Part shown: positions 36,114 through 47,100 of the stretch, one piece after another
Position numbering within the stretch: position 1 is the stretch's first letter
How the letters are laid out: the number at the start of each line of letters is the position of its first letter
NCBI GenBank assembly: GCA_002392915.1
Contig: DGHQ01000054.1
Coordinates: 1-64,000 of the forward strand
DNA: 64,000 nt
Direction of reading: 5' to 3'
Source: Bacteroidales bacterium UBA3844
Lineage (GTDB): Bacteria; Bacteroidota; Bacteroidia; Bacteroidales; Paludibacteraceae
The notes under the pieces: generated by a model
Told to the model about the DNA's origin: nothing
What the model saw: the letters and a program-made list of their open reading frames with translations, nothing else
Database searches by the model: none
Translations under genes and position numbers: made by a program

Positions 36114-37972
36114 AAGGACCTATGATGGCAGATGGTAGAGGTGGACCAGGAAGCCGATTGAGAGACATGACAGCCAAGCACGAACGTCCACAAGACACTG
36201 GCAAAACAATTGCACGAATATTCTCATATTGGAAAGAGCATTGGAGCTGGCTTGTAATTATGCTTGTCAGTTCACTATGTGAAGTGTTCTGCACATTGAT
36301 GGCACCAATTCTTATCGGCAAAGCGATAGATAATTGTATAGATTTGTCGAATATGACGGTGGATTTCACAAAGCTGAATGTCATCGTCATCATGTTGCTG
36401 ATGCTATACATCTCCAGCTCATGGTTTTCTTGGGTACAGCAGTATGGAATGACCAACGTCTCCCTGAAGATTGCAAAAAAGATCCGCACACAGATGATGG
36501 ATAAGATGCTTGAGCAGGATATCCATTTCTACGATGTGCACACGCGTGGCGATCTGATGAGCCGTTTCACTAACGATGTCGAGCTGATGAAATCGGGATT
36601 GGGAGACTCTTTCATCCAGCTGTTCAACACAATCTTCACACTTGCTGGTACAGTCGTTGCCATGGTGGCATTGAGTCCATCACTGACTGTCGTCTGTTGC
36701 ATGTCCATACCAGTTGTGTTTATGATGACAAACATCATCTCCAAGCAAACGAGAAAATTCTTTTCATCACAACAGGTCTCGCTCGGACATCTTAACGGCC
36801 TTGTGGAAGAGAGTGTGAGCGGAATCAAGATGGTACGCAGCTTCGGCATCGAGCAACAGCAGATCGACAAGTTTAACTCCATCAACGAGGAGCTTCGCAA
36901 GTCTGGAGTGAAAGCACAGATTTACAGCGGACTGCTGATGCCACTGATGCGAGTGCTTGAAAACATCATATACATCATAGTGGCAGTGCTTGGAGGAATC
37001 ATGGCGACATCCACTGACATGACTGTGTTTGGAATCGGAATCGCGACCATTACCGTCGGCACAATCCAGTCGTTCCTTCTTTACACGAAGCAATTTCTAC
37101 GACCAATCAACCAAGTGGCGTCTCAATTCAACGCAGTGCAGTCGGCAATCGCAGGAGCGGAGCGAATCTTCACGATTCTCGACACTAAGCCAACGATCAC
37201 CAACAAACCAGACGCTGTCACATTGAAAGAAGAGACCGTGAAAGGAGATATCGTGTTCGACCACGTATCTTTCGGATATGAGCCAGGCAAACTGATATTG
37301 AAAGACATATCATTCACAGCCAAGCAAGACGAAGTGATTGCCATTGTCGGCACAACGGGAGCTGGAAAGACCACTATCATCAACCTTCTGACCCGTTTCT
37401 ACGACATCAATTCAGGTTCGATCAAAGTAGACGGAATAGATATCCGCGACATCACAAAAGAGAGTTTGCGCGACCAGATGGGTATCGTATTGCAGGTGCC
37501 GTTCCTATTCTCCGATACAGTGAACTACAACGTGTCGTACGGATGGCCATCAGCCACACAGGAAGAGATCATAAACGCATCAAAGGCAGCCAATGCCCAC
37601 AACTTCATCGAGAGACTTCCACAAGGCTACGACAGCGAGATCCTACGTGGTGGAGAAAACATCAGCAACGGCCAGAAGCAGTTGCTGACCATTGCGCGTG
37701 CCATCCTCGTCGAGACACCAATCCTTGTGTTTGATGAAGCCACAAGCAATATCGACACACGCACTGAGATCCTCATTCAAAAAGCCATAAACAACCTTAC
37801 CAAAGGACGCACATCATTCGTGATCGCCCACAGATTGAGCACAATCAAGAATGCCGACAAGATTCTGGTGATGCATGAAGGAAGAATCGCAGAGCAAGGC
37901 AAGCATGAAGAGTTGTTGGCAAAGAAAGGCAGATACTTTGAAATCTACAACAGCCAGTTTGTTGTTGATTGA
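36110..37972 (+). CDS. ABC exporter half-transporter, catalytic subunit
   Basis: A 620-residue partner of the preceding gene. It has an N-terminal cytoplasmic extension (about 1-40), six membrane helices, Walker A GTTGAGKTT, Walker B LVFDE with the catalytic Glu, and the switch His in VIAHRLST. Its own signature is altered to ISNGQKQ. Together the subunits build one consensus site (this Walker A/B plus the partner's SGGQ) and one degenerate site (the partner's Walker A/B plus this SNGQ). This is the known asymmetric layout of LmrCD/TM287-288-type exporters. Confidence 0.93.
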   Translation: MKGPMMADGRGGPGSRLRDMTAKHERPQDTGKTIARIFSYWKEHWSWLVIMLVSSLCEVFCTLMAPILIGKAIDNCIDLSNMTVDFTKLNVIVIMLLMLYISSSWFSWVQQYGMTNVSLKIAKKIRTQMMDKMLEQDIHFYDVHTRGDLMSRFTNDVELMKSGLGDSFIQLFNTIFTLAGTVVAMVALSPSLTVVCCMSIPVVFMMTNIISKQTRKFFSSQQVSLGHLNGLVEESVSGIKMVRSFGIEQQQIDKFNSINEELRKSGVKAQIYSGLLMPLMRVLENIIYIIVAVLGGIMATSTDMTVFGIGIATITVGTIQSFLLYTKQFLRPINQVASQFNAVQSAIAGAERIFTILDTKPTITNKPDAVTLKEETVKGDIVFDHVSFGYEPGKLILKDISFTAKQDEVIAIVGTTGAGKTTIINLLTRFYDINSGSIKVDGIDIRDITKESLRDQMGIVLQVPFLFSDTVNYNVSYGWPSATQEEIINASKAANAHNFIERLPQGYDSEILRGGENISNGQKQLLTIARAILVETPILVFDEATSNIDTRTEILIQKAINNLTKGRTSFVIAHRLSTIKNADKILVMHEGRIAEQGKHEELLAKKGRYFEIYNSQFVVD

Positions 37973-38044
37973 ACAATTCGTAATGCGTAATTCTCAATGA
38001 ATCTTTAGGGGCAATTCTTTGTGGTTGCCAGATCTATATTAGAT

Positions 38045-38105
38045 AGAGGATTGTTAAGGAAGGAACGCCCTAACACATTCTGCAGTGCGAGCCGTAGGCG
38101 AGCAC
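38045..38105 (+). repeat. Two-hairpin intergenic element, copy B
   Basis: After GAGGATTG, hairpin 1 spans 38053-38074 (GTTA, bulged A, GG ... loop GAA ... CCCTAAC; the two middle pairs are lost). After 10 nt, hairpin 2 spans 38085-38105 (GTGC-GA-GCC-GTA-GGC-GA-GCAC). Compared with copy A the outer stem changed on both strands (GTAC/GTAC to GTGC/GCAC) while the facing GA pairs were kept. Confidence 0.75.
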
Positions 38106-38155
38106 TTAATAAAAAGTTTTCTTTGAGAAACAGCGTCTTTTAATAAAATACACGC

Positions 38156-38470
38156 ATGGAATTTTTCAAATACGACTTCAAGAATACATGTTTTAGGCTA
38201 ATCTTTTTATTGATAATTGGCACACTCTGGATTTGGTTCTTGTATCAGCTTAATAATATTTATAGTAACGATACCACTCATTTTTTTTTGGTCACAAACA
38301 TACTTGTCTCATTAACATATCCGATATTCGAGATAATTCTATTTGGGTATCATAATTTTAGGAATCAACAAAACATTTGGGGATATCTAAAAACTTCATT
38401 CCAAATAGCAATTTTATTATTTACAACATTTTTCACAGAATTGGTCATTTTTAATCTTTTATATTATTGA
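38156..38470 (+). CDS. Small three-helix membrane protein, unknown function
   Basis: A 104-residue frame with three strongly hydrophobic segments (about 14-31, 44-64 and 81-102), consistent with a small inner-membrane protein. No family was recognised. The gene is noticeably more AT-rich than the ABC genes before it and the radical SAM gene after it. It lies between copy B of the two-hairpin element and the YhcC-type gene. It could be a recently acquired or lineage-specific gene. Its reality rests on the coherent membrane pattern and the absence of any competing frame. Confidence 0.55.
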   Translation: MEFFKYDFKNTCFRLIFLLIIGTLWIWFLYQLNNIYSNDTTHFFLVTNILVSLTYPIFEIILFGYHNFRNQQNIWGYLKTSFQIAILLFTTFFTELVIFNLLYY

Positions 38471-38510
38471 AAGTGACTTTCTAAAAGGCTTCAACGGCTG
38501 ACAACTCATT

Positions 38511-39437
38511 ATGAATCACTATAAAAACTATTCCGACTATATAAAAGAACACTTCGATTACAAAGTGCAGAAGATATCCATCAACGCAGGATTCACTTGT
38601 CCCAACCGTGATGGAAGCATCGGTGTGGGCGGCTGCACCTACTGCAACAACCGCTCCTTCAATCCTGACTATTGCGTCTCCACAACCTCTGTGACCAAAC
38701 AACTTGAAGAAGGGAAAATATTCTTCAAACGCAAAGCAAAATATGCAGGACTGAAATTTCTTGCCTACTTTCAGGCCTACACAAACACATACGGTGAATT
38801 CTCACGTCTGAAATCTCTTTATGAAGAGGCTTTGGCATGTGAAGACGTGGTGGGATTAGTCATCGGCACCCGTCCTGATTGTGTGGACGACAGACTGCTC
38901 GACTATTTCCAGGAATTGTCAAAAGAGAAATATGTGATGATTGAATACGGTGTGGAGAGCACCGACGACAACACATTGAAGCGAATCAACCGTGGACATG
39001 ACTTTGCATGTGCATGCAAAGCTATACGCGACACAGCCAGCCGTGGCATCCAGACAGGTGCACACCTAATATTGGGTCTGCCCGGTGAGACTCCAGAAAT
39101 GATTCTGAAAGGGGCTGACAGAATGTCGGAGCTTCCGATTGACATCATCAAACTGCATCAGCTTCAGATAGTAAGAGACACTCCTATGGCAGAGGAATAT
39201 GCCAAGAATCCAGATGAATTCAAACTCTTCTCAATCGAGGCCTACCAACAGCTGTTGGCAGAGTTTGTGGAACATTTGCGTGCTGACATCTGCATAGAAA
39301 GGTTTGTGTCACAGACGCCGAAAAGCATTCTCGTCGCCCCGGATTGGGGATTGAAAAACTATGAGTTTACAGACCGCTTAAATAAGATTTTTAAGGAGAG
39401 AGGCACAGTACAGGGGAAATTAAGAATTAAAAATTAA
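38511..39437 (+). CDS. YhcC-type radical SAM protein (TIGR01212 family)
   Basis: A 308-residue radical SAM protein. The cluster is of the family's long-spaced type: CPNRDGSIGVGGCTYCNN, with the first Cys 12 residues before the CxxC. Further motifs are VGLVIGTRPDCVDD, EYGVEST and GAHLILGLPGET. The C-terminal part lacks a second recognised domain. Members resemble MiaB/Elp3-type enzymes in architecture but have no confirmed substrate. It ends in a shared bidirectional terminator facing the HD-domain gene. Confidence 0.92.
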   Translation: MNHYKNYSDYIKEHFDYKVQKISINAGFTCPNRDGSIGVGGCTYCNNRSFNPDYCVSTTSVTKQLEEGKIFFKRKAKYAGLKFLAYFQAYTNTYGEFSRLKSLYEEALACEDVVGLVIGTRPDCVDDRLLDYFQELSKEKYVMIEYGVESTDDNTLKRINRGHDFACACKAIRDTASRGIQTGAHLILGLPGETPEMILKGADRMSELPIDIIKLHQLQIVRDTPMAEEYAKNPDEFKLFSIEAYQQLLAEFVEHLRADICIERFVSQTPKSILVAPDWGLKNYEFTDRLNKIFKERGTVQGKLRIKN

Positions 39438-39470
39438 GAGTGAAGAATTTTTAACTCTTCACTCTTTATT
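39436..39470. terminator. Bidirectional terminator
   Basis: AAGAGTGAAGA (39436-39446) pairs with TCTTCACTCTT (39456-39466). T-rich sequence follows on the plus strand and A-rich sequence precedes it. It separates the convergent YhcC-type and HD-domain genes. Confidence 0.8.
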
Positions 39471-39477
39471 CTTCATT

Positions 39478-40095
39478 TTATAATTCCTCCTCATCACCAC
39501 CTGTCTCCAAGATATGTGATGAAAGCATATCTGCAGCATGGATAATAGACACTAACGGATTCAGTTTGCAGGCAGTATCATAATTTTTCACCTCCTCATA
39601 ATTAGTCTTGTCGATTGTCCAAGCACCCATGTGCCAACGGATAGCGAGCATCTCAGCATCAGTAAGTTCCAGGAATGGAAGAATCATGATCACGGATTTC
39701 TCACCATGTCCCATTGGGAAATTTTTATACGACACTTTATATCCTTCCGCGTCTTCCCAAGTGCCAAGAGCAGTCTTTTTCTTTTTCACAGTACGGAAAT
39801 AAACGTCACTTTTGCAGACATCATGAAGGAGAGACGCAATGATCACACTATCCTTAGGAGTAGACTTCTCCAAAGATGGGTTCAAAGTCTTCATACCTTC
39901 CCATATAGCCAAAGCACTCTTGCATGTGTTCAACGAATGTTCAACCAAACCGCCAGCCACATTCAAATGATGTCCGGCAGACGCAGGAGCATCCATAAAA
40001 CCGTTAGACCGCAACTCCTCAATCATATCCTCCACTCCGTCACGTTCAGTGCTACGAAGAAGTTCCAAAAATTCGTCTTTTATCTTATCACTCAT
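39478..40095 (-). CDS. HD-domain hydrolase-like protein
   Basis: A 205-residue protein beginning MSDKIKDEFLELLRST. The open frame extends 16 codons to a TTG, which is unlikely to be used. The metal-binding HD pattern is visible: HHLNVAGGLVEHSLNT, then ASLLHDVCK with the His-Asp pair, and later HAADMLSSHI. HD proteins are phosphohydrolases, often on nucleotides; the exact substrate cannot be read from the sequence. It stands alone between a shared terminator and the divergent T9SS cargo gene. Confidence 0.85.
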   Translation of the reverse strand: MSDKIKDEFLELLRSTERDGVEDMIEELRSNGFMDAPASAGHHLNVAGGLVEHSLNTCKSALAIWEGMKTLNPSLEKSTPKDSVIIASLLHDVCKSDVYFRTVKKKKTALGTWEDAEGYKVSYKNFPMGHGEKSVIMILPFLELTDAEMLAIRWHMGAWTIDKTNYEEVKNYDTACKLNPLVSIIHAADMLSSHILETGGDEEEL

Positions 40096-40205
40096 AAAAC
40101 CAATACTTTTTTCTTTAATATCAAAATAATCAAATTGGCACAACGCAAAAATAAGAAATATGTGGGAATTTAGATATTTTAGTCACACAAATAAAAAAAA
40201 TATAT

Positions 40206-40213
40206 TAGATTTG
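40206..40213 (+). promoter_or_regulatory. Possible -7 box for the T9SS cargo gene
   Basis: TAGATTTG fits the TAnnTTTG consensus, about 97 nt before the ATG. No TTTG is found at the expected -33 distance, so this is weak. Confidence 0.35.
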
Positions 40214-40309
40214 CATTCGTATAGCTAAAATAGACAAATCACAAACGACTATTATAATAACAAACAATCGAATAAAACTTAAAGTAAAATAAAAGTATTT
40301 CAGTATGAT

Positions 40310-43300
40310 ATGATAAGTATTAGTAGAAACATAATAAAGAATATTTGTTTAAGTTTGCTGACACTATTATCAATTTTGGATGCAGAGGCAGACGTCTGCA
40401 AAAACGAGACATCTACACAAGGAACAGAATTCTGGATTGCATTCCTACAGAATAATGACCAAGAGCTTATAATTCCTCATGGTTTGGACTTAATAATTTC
40501 AACAGAAAAAGCCACAGATGTCATAATACAAAATGACATTTTGGAATTAGACGATGACATCATACCTATCCATGACGACAATCTACAACATTACCAACAC
40601 CACTGGAAATTTTCAATGGAAGAAAATTCCACAAAAGTCATAACAGTACCATGCCAATTGTTTAGTGTACTAGAATATGGAGAATGTGTATACAAGACAC
40701 TAAACATTACCAGTACAGAGCCAATATCAGTATATATGGACAATCGCCAGAAGATGTCAGAAGACGCAACTTTGGCATTACCTACATCTGCATGTGGATC
40801 GTATTATATAATTCAAAATGCAGCTGGAGGCATAGAATCAAATTATAATGTTTTCATGCCTTCAATTTTCTCTATTGTTGCAACTGAGAATAACACCACT
40901 GTTCAAATAACACCTACGATAAAGACCAACGACGGACACGCCGCCAACACTCCTTTTTCAGTAACTCTGCATAAAGGACAAGTTTATCAGGTAGAAAGTG
41001 CACCGACAGACATAAACCGTGGATTTTCAGGCACTCAAGTACTTGCGACAGGAGGGAAAAAAATAGCAGTCTATGTCGGCAACAGAATGTGTAACGTACC
41101 GTATTCCAACACAGCAGGAAATTCAAATATGCTGTTTGACGTGTCATTTCCTGTATCAACATGGGGTAAAAGATTCATCATACAGCCATTCAAAACTGGA
41201 GTAATTGACTTGATAAAGATCACCGCCAGCCAAAATGACACAAAAATTTATAGAAATGGCACACTCTTGACAACAATTAACGCATTTGAATCATATGAGT
41301 TTTTTGCCGAAGAATCAAAAGGGGCATTCAAAATAGAGACATCCCAACCAGTCTCTGTATATCAATATATGACAGGCAGCAACTACGTCTACCAAAGAGC
41401 AAATGGAGGACCATCTTACCAATATATAATTCCTGTCGAACAAGCTATCAATAAAATATCATTATGCACCTCAAACAACAAAGATATTACAAACCACTTC
41501 ATCAATTTAGTTATCAGAACAAAAGATGCCTCAAGCATCAAACTAGATGGTCAGACAAACTTTGCTAAATTCACTCCAATAGACGACACTTACTCGACTG
41601 GATATGTAATCATCAGCAAAGGACAACACATACTCGAATCCAAATCTGGATTTATAGCTAACGTATACGGTATGGGATCTGGTGTTTCTTATGCATATTG
41701 TGCTGGGTCAAACACTTATGATCTCAACACAAAAGCCAATATAGAAAAAGCAATATGTTCTGGTGACACACTCATTTTCGGTGGGAAAAAACTTACAGAG
41801 TCAGGGTTCTATATTGACACATTAAAAAATACAGAAGGATGCGACAGTTTGTCACTACTAACGCTAAAGGTTCTTCAATCTGACACTGTCCACTATTATG
41901 ACACAATCCAAGTTGGTGAATCATATGATAAAAATGGATTTTTTATTCAGAATCCACAACCAAATATTTATAAAAAAACAATCGGAGAATGCCCACACTA
42001 CTCTCATCTTGAATTGGTAGTAGAACACCAACCTTGCCCTGATGGAACATTAATATTCAAAGAGGATTTTGGAGGCAACTATAATGCAGATCCAACAGTA
42101 AGTTATCAAAAGATACCTCAATGTACCTACGAATTAAATGCGAAACCTGTAGATTTGTATTTGAAAGGTGTATATTCGATACGTAAGATATCTTATCCTG
42201 ACAAATCATGGATTAACATTTCCGACCACACATTCCCTGATAGAAAAGACAGAGGATATTTCATGCAGTGTGATGCAGCAAACGCATCCAACGAAACTCC
42301 CGGAACAATATATTCCGTGCAAATAGATGATTTATGCAGCGATGTTCCTCTATATTTTTCATTTTGGGGATTGAGTATGATTAAAGAAGGAGCCGACTCT
42401 ACATATGCTGACGCAAATTTGAAACTTGTCATTGAAGATACTGATGGCAATGTATTGAGATCCAAAAACATTGTAATGCTTAATGGCAAAGAGAAATGGG
42501 GACTCTACGGAATACCATATCAGATGCCAGATGGTAAAACTTCTGCAATATTCAAAATATTAAACAACAGCACCGTCAACTATGGAAACGACTTTGCCAT
42601 TGACGATATAGAAGTTCGTATATGCAAGCAATCTATTGACGTGACAAGCCAAGAAAACAACTCTTGTATCGGATCAAATCTGTCTCTTGAAGCTGATTTT
42701 CATAACGACGGAACATACACTGAGCCTGTCGTATACGAATGGTATTACTCTCAAAATCCACAAATACAATCAGACGACTGGACTTTAGTCGGAAATGAGA
42801 AAAACTTAGAGATTCCAAATTTAACTGAAAGCAACAATGGATTTTATCGTGTGTTTGTTGGAATTTCTGGATCACATAATAACATCAACAATTGTTCTGC
42901 TGGATCAGACCCGATAGAAGTTAACGTAAAAAGATGTACACCGCCAGTATGCAACACGGACACTATAAAATTGGCAACATGTATGAAAATAGATACATTA
43001 ATAAACATTTTGGATAATGATACTATTTCAGACAGAGACAATGTTATCGTATCATTGATCAATGCTCCCGCATACACAAAAGTTGTTGGCAACATGTTAG
43101 CTTATAGTCTCGTCGACCCAGGAACCACAGCTGACACTATTTTATATTCTGTGACATTAGGTGATTTTTCTGACACTGCTTCAGTAATATTCAAAATAGA
43201 ACATCCGTCTAAGACACTAAATATAAATGCTGAGATATGTGAGGGATCTGAGTATCATGAACAGGTTTTGTTTAACGACACAATCATATCTGAAACGAGC

Positions 43301-44068
43301 ATAATGGAAGAATCTGGTTGTCCAAGCATCATCAATCATATTGTTGACGTAATCAATATAGACGTAAACATCAACGACACATCAATCTGCATTGGAGAAA
43401 TAGCCACATTAAAAATCCATGCTACTGAAAAATATAACTACACATGGTATTATACTCCTGATCATAACGCCATTGCCAGCAAAGAACAATCACTTGTTGT
43501 AAAGCCTAGCAAAACCACAACATACTATGTTGTAGCTAGTAATGAGAAATGTTCTAAACAACTTACTACAGTAGTGGAGGTAAACGACAAGCCATATATT
43601 GAAGGTGTTGCCATTATTGGTGAAAATGATCTTGAATTAATCACAAACGGAGGATCAGGTTCGTACGAATACAAAATTGGTGGGAACAGGATCTCCGATA
43701 ACATTATCCACAACTATTTGGAAGGACAATTCTACAACATTCAAATTAGAGATGACGAAGGGTGTGTCGTCGACACTACTATAAAAGCCCCTACTCATGG
43801 ATTGAAGATTCCAACATTGATATCGCCTAATGGAGACGGTATAAACGATGTTTTTGAAATAAAAGACATTGACAAATATCCGCAAGCAACGATATCAATC
43901 TATGATGGCAAAGGAAGAAAACTTGTAGAGTATAAAGTAAATGAAAGCAGGGGGTGGAATGGCAACTACAATGGCATACGAATGCCTTCTGACGACTACT
44001 GGTATGAGATAAACATAAAAGAAACAGATGAAATAATAGTAGGTCACTTCACCCTTATTAGAGATTAG
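40310..44068 (+). CDS. Large secreted adhesin-like protein with T9SS type B sorting domain
   Basis: A 1252-residue exported protein. After a signal peptide (to about residue 27), residues about 33-460 resemble the IgGFc-binding-type N-terminal region (TQGTEFWIAF ... TSTEPISVYMDN ... SQPVSVYQYMTG). A jelly-roll-like segment (about 575-770, LIFKEDFGGNYNAD) follows, then an Ig-like region (about 775-880) and short repeats with DTLIFGGK/GCDSL-type sequences. Residues 1165-1252 form the gliding-motility-associated CHU_C domain: ISPNGDGINDVFEI ... GWNGNYNG ... DDYWYEI ... GHFTLIRD. That domain directs secretion through the type IX system. It was probably attached to or released from the cell surface; the target is unknown. 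Confidence 0.88.
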   Translation: MISISRNIIKNICLSLLTLLSILDAEADVCKNETSTQGTEFWIAFLQNNDQELIIPHGLDLIISTEKATDVIIQNDILELDDDIIPIHDDNLQHYQHHWKFSMEENSTKVITVPCQLFSVLEYGECVYKTLNITSTEPISVYMDNRQKMSEDATLALPTSACGSYYIIQNAAGGIESNYNVFMPSIFSIVATENNTTVQITPTIKTNDGHAANTPFSVTLHKGQVYQVESAPTDINRGFSGTQVLATGGKKIAVYVGNRMCNVPYSNTAGNSNMLFDVSFPVSTWGKRFIIQPFKTGVIDLIKITASQNDTKIYRNGTLLTTINAFESYEFFAEESKGAFKIETSQPVSVYQYMTGSNYVYQRANGGPSYQYIIPVEQAINKISLCTSNNKDITNHFINLVIRTKDASSIKLDGQTNFAKFTPIDDTYSTGYVIISKGQHILESKSGFIANVYGMGSGVSYAYCAGSNTYDLNTKANIEKAICSGDTLIFGGKKLTESGFYIDTLKNTEGCDSLSLLTLKVLQSDTVHYYDTIQVGESYDKNGFFIQNPQPNIYKKTIGECPHYSHLELVVEHQPCPDGTLIFKEDFGGNYNADPTVSYQKIPQCTYELNAKPVDLYLKGVYSIRKISYPDKSWINISDHTFPDRKDRGYFMQCDAANASNETPGTIYSVQIDDLCSDVPLYFSFWGLSMIKEGADSTYADANLKLVIEDTDGNVLRSKNIVMLNGKEKWGLYGIPYQMPDGKTSAIFKILNNSTVNYGNDFAIDDIEVRICKQSIDVTSQENNSCIGSNLSLEADFHNDGTYTEPVVYEWYYSQNPQIQSDDWTLVGNEKNLEIPNLTESNNGFYRVFVGISGSHNNINNCSAGSDPIEVNVKRCTPPVCNTDTIKLATCMKIDTLINILDNDTISDRDNVIVSLINAPAYTKVVGNMLAYSLVDPGTTADTILYSVTLGDFSDTASVIFKIEHPSKTLNINAEICEGSEYHEQVLFNDTIISETSIMEESGCPSIINHIVDVINIDVNINDTSICIGEIATLKIHATEKYNYTWYYTPDHNAIASKEQSLVVKPSKTTTYYVVASNEKCSKQLTTVVEVNDKPYIEGVAIIGENDLELITNGGSGSYEYKIGGNRISDNIIHNYLEGQFYNIQIRDDEGCVVDTTIKAPTHGLKIPTLISPNGDGINDVFEIKDIDKYPQATISIYDGKGRKLVEYKVNESRGWNGNYNGIRMPSDDYWYEINIKETDEIIVGHFTLIRD

Positions 44069-44089
44069 TCTAATTGTTTCTAGAAATAT

Positions 44090-44119
44090 AGGAGCGAGAA
44101 TCTTTATATTCTCGCTCCT
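44090..44119. terminator. Bidirectional terminator
   Basis: Perfect 12-bp stem AGGAGCGAGAAT / ATTCTCGCTCCT around CTTTAT, between the convergent T9SS cargo gene and the SNF2 gene. GTTGTTTTGG follows on the plus strand. Confidence 0.85.
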
Positions 44120-44140
44120 GTTGTTTTGGAAATTTCCAGT

Positions 44141-47100
44141 TCAAATTCTTCCTTCCAAAATATCCTTCACATCTTCTTTTGTCATCAATGTAGATTTATC
44201 CGTACCTCTTAACACCACATCTGAAACTGTCTGTTTGCGACGCTGCAATTCCAACATTTTCTCCTCTATTGTGCCTTTGGCTATGAAATGGAAAACAGTG
44301 ACTTTCTGATCCTGACCTATTCGATAGGCTCTATCTGTGGCTTGCTGCTCTATCGCCGGATTCCACCACGGATCAAGATGTATCACGTAATTGGCTGCTG
44401 TAAGGTTGAGACCAACTCCTCCGGCTTTCAAACTGACTAGAAAGACAGGCGTCTTCCCTGCCTGAAATTTGTCGATCAACTTTGCTCTCTCTTTCATCGG
44501 TGTGGATCCGTCTAAATAAAGACACTCGATTCCTTCCTCTTGCAAAAGAATCTTTATTCTTTCCAAAAAACCTGTGAATTGGCTGAAAACCAACACTCTG
44601 TTTTCTTCTAAATCAATTTCCTGCAACAAATCCAGAAATGCTATTTCTTTGCTGCTTCTATCTTTCCACCCCTGGACAAGCAAAGCTGGCGAGCATGTCA
44701 ACTCCCTCAGTTTCGTAAGCATTGCAAACACTGCTATCTTATGTGGCCCGACAGCACTTAGATCACGGTCCAATGAATATTTGTCATCCTCCTGAAATGC
44801 TTTTCTCACGGCAAGACGTGTGGAATCATACACAGCATACTCCTCTTTCGTCAGCATCACATCAAGCACTACTTCCTCTATTCCAGGCAACTCGTCAAGC
44901 ACCTCTTTTTTCGTGCGTCGCAAAATGAATGGACGGACAATGGAATTGATCTCTCCCGCAACGTCGTCTGCCCAATCTTCATCTCGCTCTCGATTATATT
45001 TCACTTTTTCAGAAAATGATTTCTGACTTCCAAGCAGACCCGGATTAGAAAAATGGAACAGGCTCCAAATCTCAGAAAAATGGTTTTGAATTGGTGTTCC
45101 AGTTAAGACGATACGATTTTTGCCACTAAGCCTAATCACTGATTTGAAAGCTTTTGTATTGTAGTTCTTGATTGCGTGGGCTTCGTCGAGCACGATTATC
45201 CCCCACTCTTTCTTTTCAAGATTGGCAATCTGTGTGAGCATCATTCCGTAACTTGCGACCAACACGTCTCCAAATGAAATCTCTTCTATCGTCTTCGTCT
45301 TATGTGCACACTGATTCAAAATCTTTGTGTTGAGCGACGGTGCAAATCTTACCAACTCACTCTGCCAATTGAGCACAACAGAAGTGGGTGCGACAACCAA
45401 AATCGGTCCGTCGTCTCTCTTCTGAAGCATAACAGCAATAGTCTGAATTGTTTTTCCAAGTCCCATATCGTCGGCAAGACACACACCTCCACTCCACGAT
45501 AATGTACGCATCATCCATTTATAACCATCTATCTGATAGTTTTTCAACTCTCCATTCAAAGTGGACGGGATTACAAATTCTGCAGTCTGAGATTTTGTAA
45601 TTCTATCACGTATTGCTAACAAATCTCCATTTGAGCTGGCAAAAGCATCATCAAACTCATTATCTAAAGATGCCAAAGCTAGTTCAGGTATGGCAATTCG
45701 GTTTTCTAAATCATCATTATAAAGACGCAACCGGCTGATAAGTTGACGTAACGACTGACTCACTTCAACGTAGTTATCACCGTCGATACGGATATATTTG
45801 CCAATTCCATTATGAAGCCTACGCATCAATTCCTGCAGTCCGATTTTAGTGTCTGAAGAAACTAAAGCTCCATTCATGTCTACCCAACCACGGACGCTTT
45901 GAAATGTTTCCAACTGAAGATTCTTAGGAGTGAGCTTTTCTTTAACATTGAAACGGCATCCCTCCATAAGTTCCACCACAGCCTTGTCGTCATTCTCTTT
46001 CGCCCACGTGATGATGTCCAGCACATTCTCAAGGTTGAGCAGGTCGGAAGCAACGTCGCTGACATCTTCGTCATCATATATGATTGCGTTTTGTTGGCAA
46101 AAACGTTCGAAAGCAAACAAATGTCTCTTCTCCATTTCAAAATTTCTCTTGATAAGACGAAGGGTTCCTCCATCATCAAGAATACTAAGAGATTGCCCCT
46201 CCGCAGGAATGGTGGTATATGGAGAACCAGCAAACGGAATGACAACCATATCCACCCTCCACGTCGCACCAACATTCGTGTTGGGGAACAATCGTATCAC
46301 AATGCGTGAATCAGCATCTTCAAACGCATCATCAGCATGAATAAGCGTGGAATATATCTTTGTCATTCCATCCAAACGTTGTAGAGACTGACGAAGACGA
46401 GTCTCTGCCTCAGAAGGGATAGTCTCCATCTGAAGCATCAACTTATATATGTCTCTTTCGTGGTCACGCAAATGGATCACACCATAATGGGTATCGTCTA
46501 TAATACGTACAAATGAACTGGTCTGATCATCAATATCCGACAATTTCAAATTGGAATAAACATGAAACAAATTGTCTTCTTCTCTGTCGACTATCAAATA
46601 CGGATGCTCCATCCCGACCACAACTTGACGCAACTGCTTTCCCCATTTTGGCATCAAGTAGATGTGGTCACATCCTACAAAAGAAAGCAATCCGTCTCCA
46701 TTTTTGAATGAGACTTGTCCTGCAGGCAACGTTTTAAGGATACGGATATCTTCATCAGTAGCACATTCCGGTATATCTCTGCTCTTGCCCTTCCAAAGAC
46801 GTCTGATACTTCCGTTCCACTCACCTTTATCATTTCTCTTCTGAATGAACGGAGCGACTCGCATCTCATTCGGTTCAAGCACATAAATAAGTCTCTCTTC
46901 CTGATCTTCTATCTTTGGAATTTTCACACTCTCAATAGAATCAAGCATATACATCCATGGCTTAATTTTATTCAGACGTGCCACAATCGAAGAATCCGGA
47001 TTCTTCTCATTCTCTACAAAATTCCAATTGGATGGTCGGGAATCATTTTCTGTGTATCTTGAAATATCGACATTAAATTGTAGACACAAATATGTAGCCA

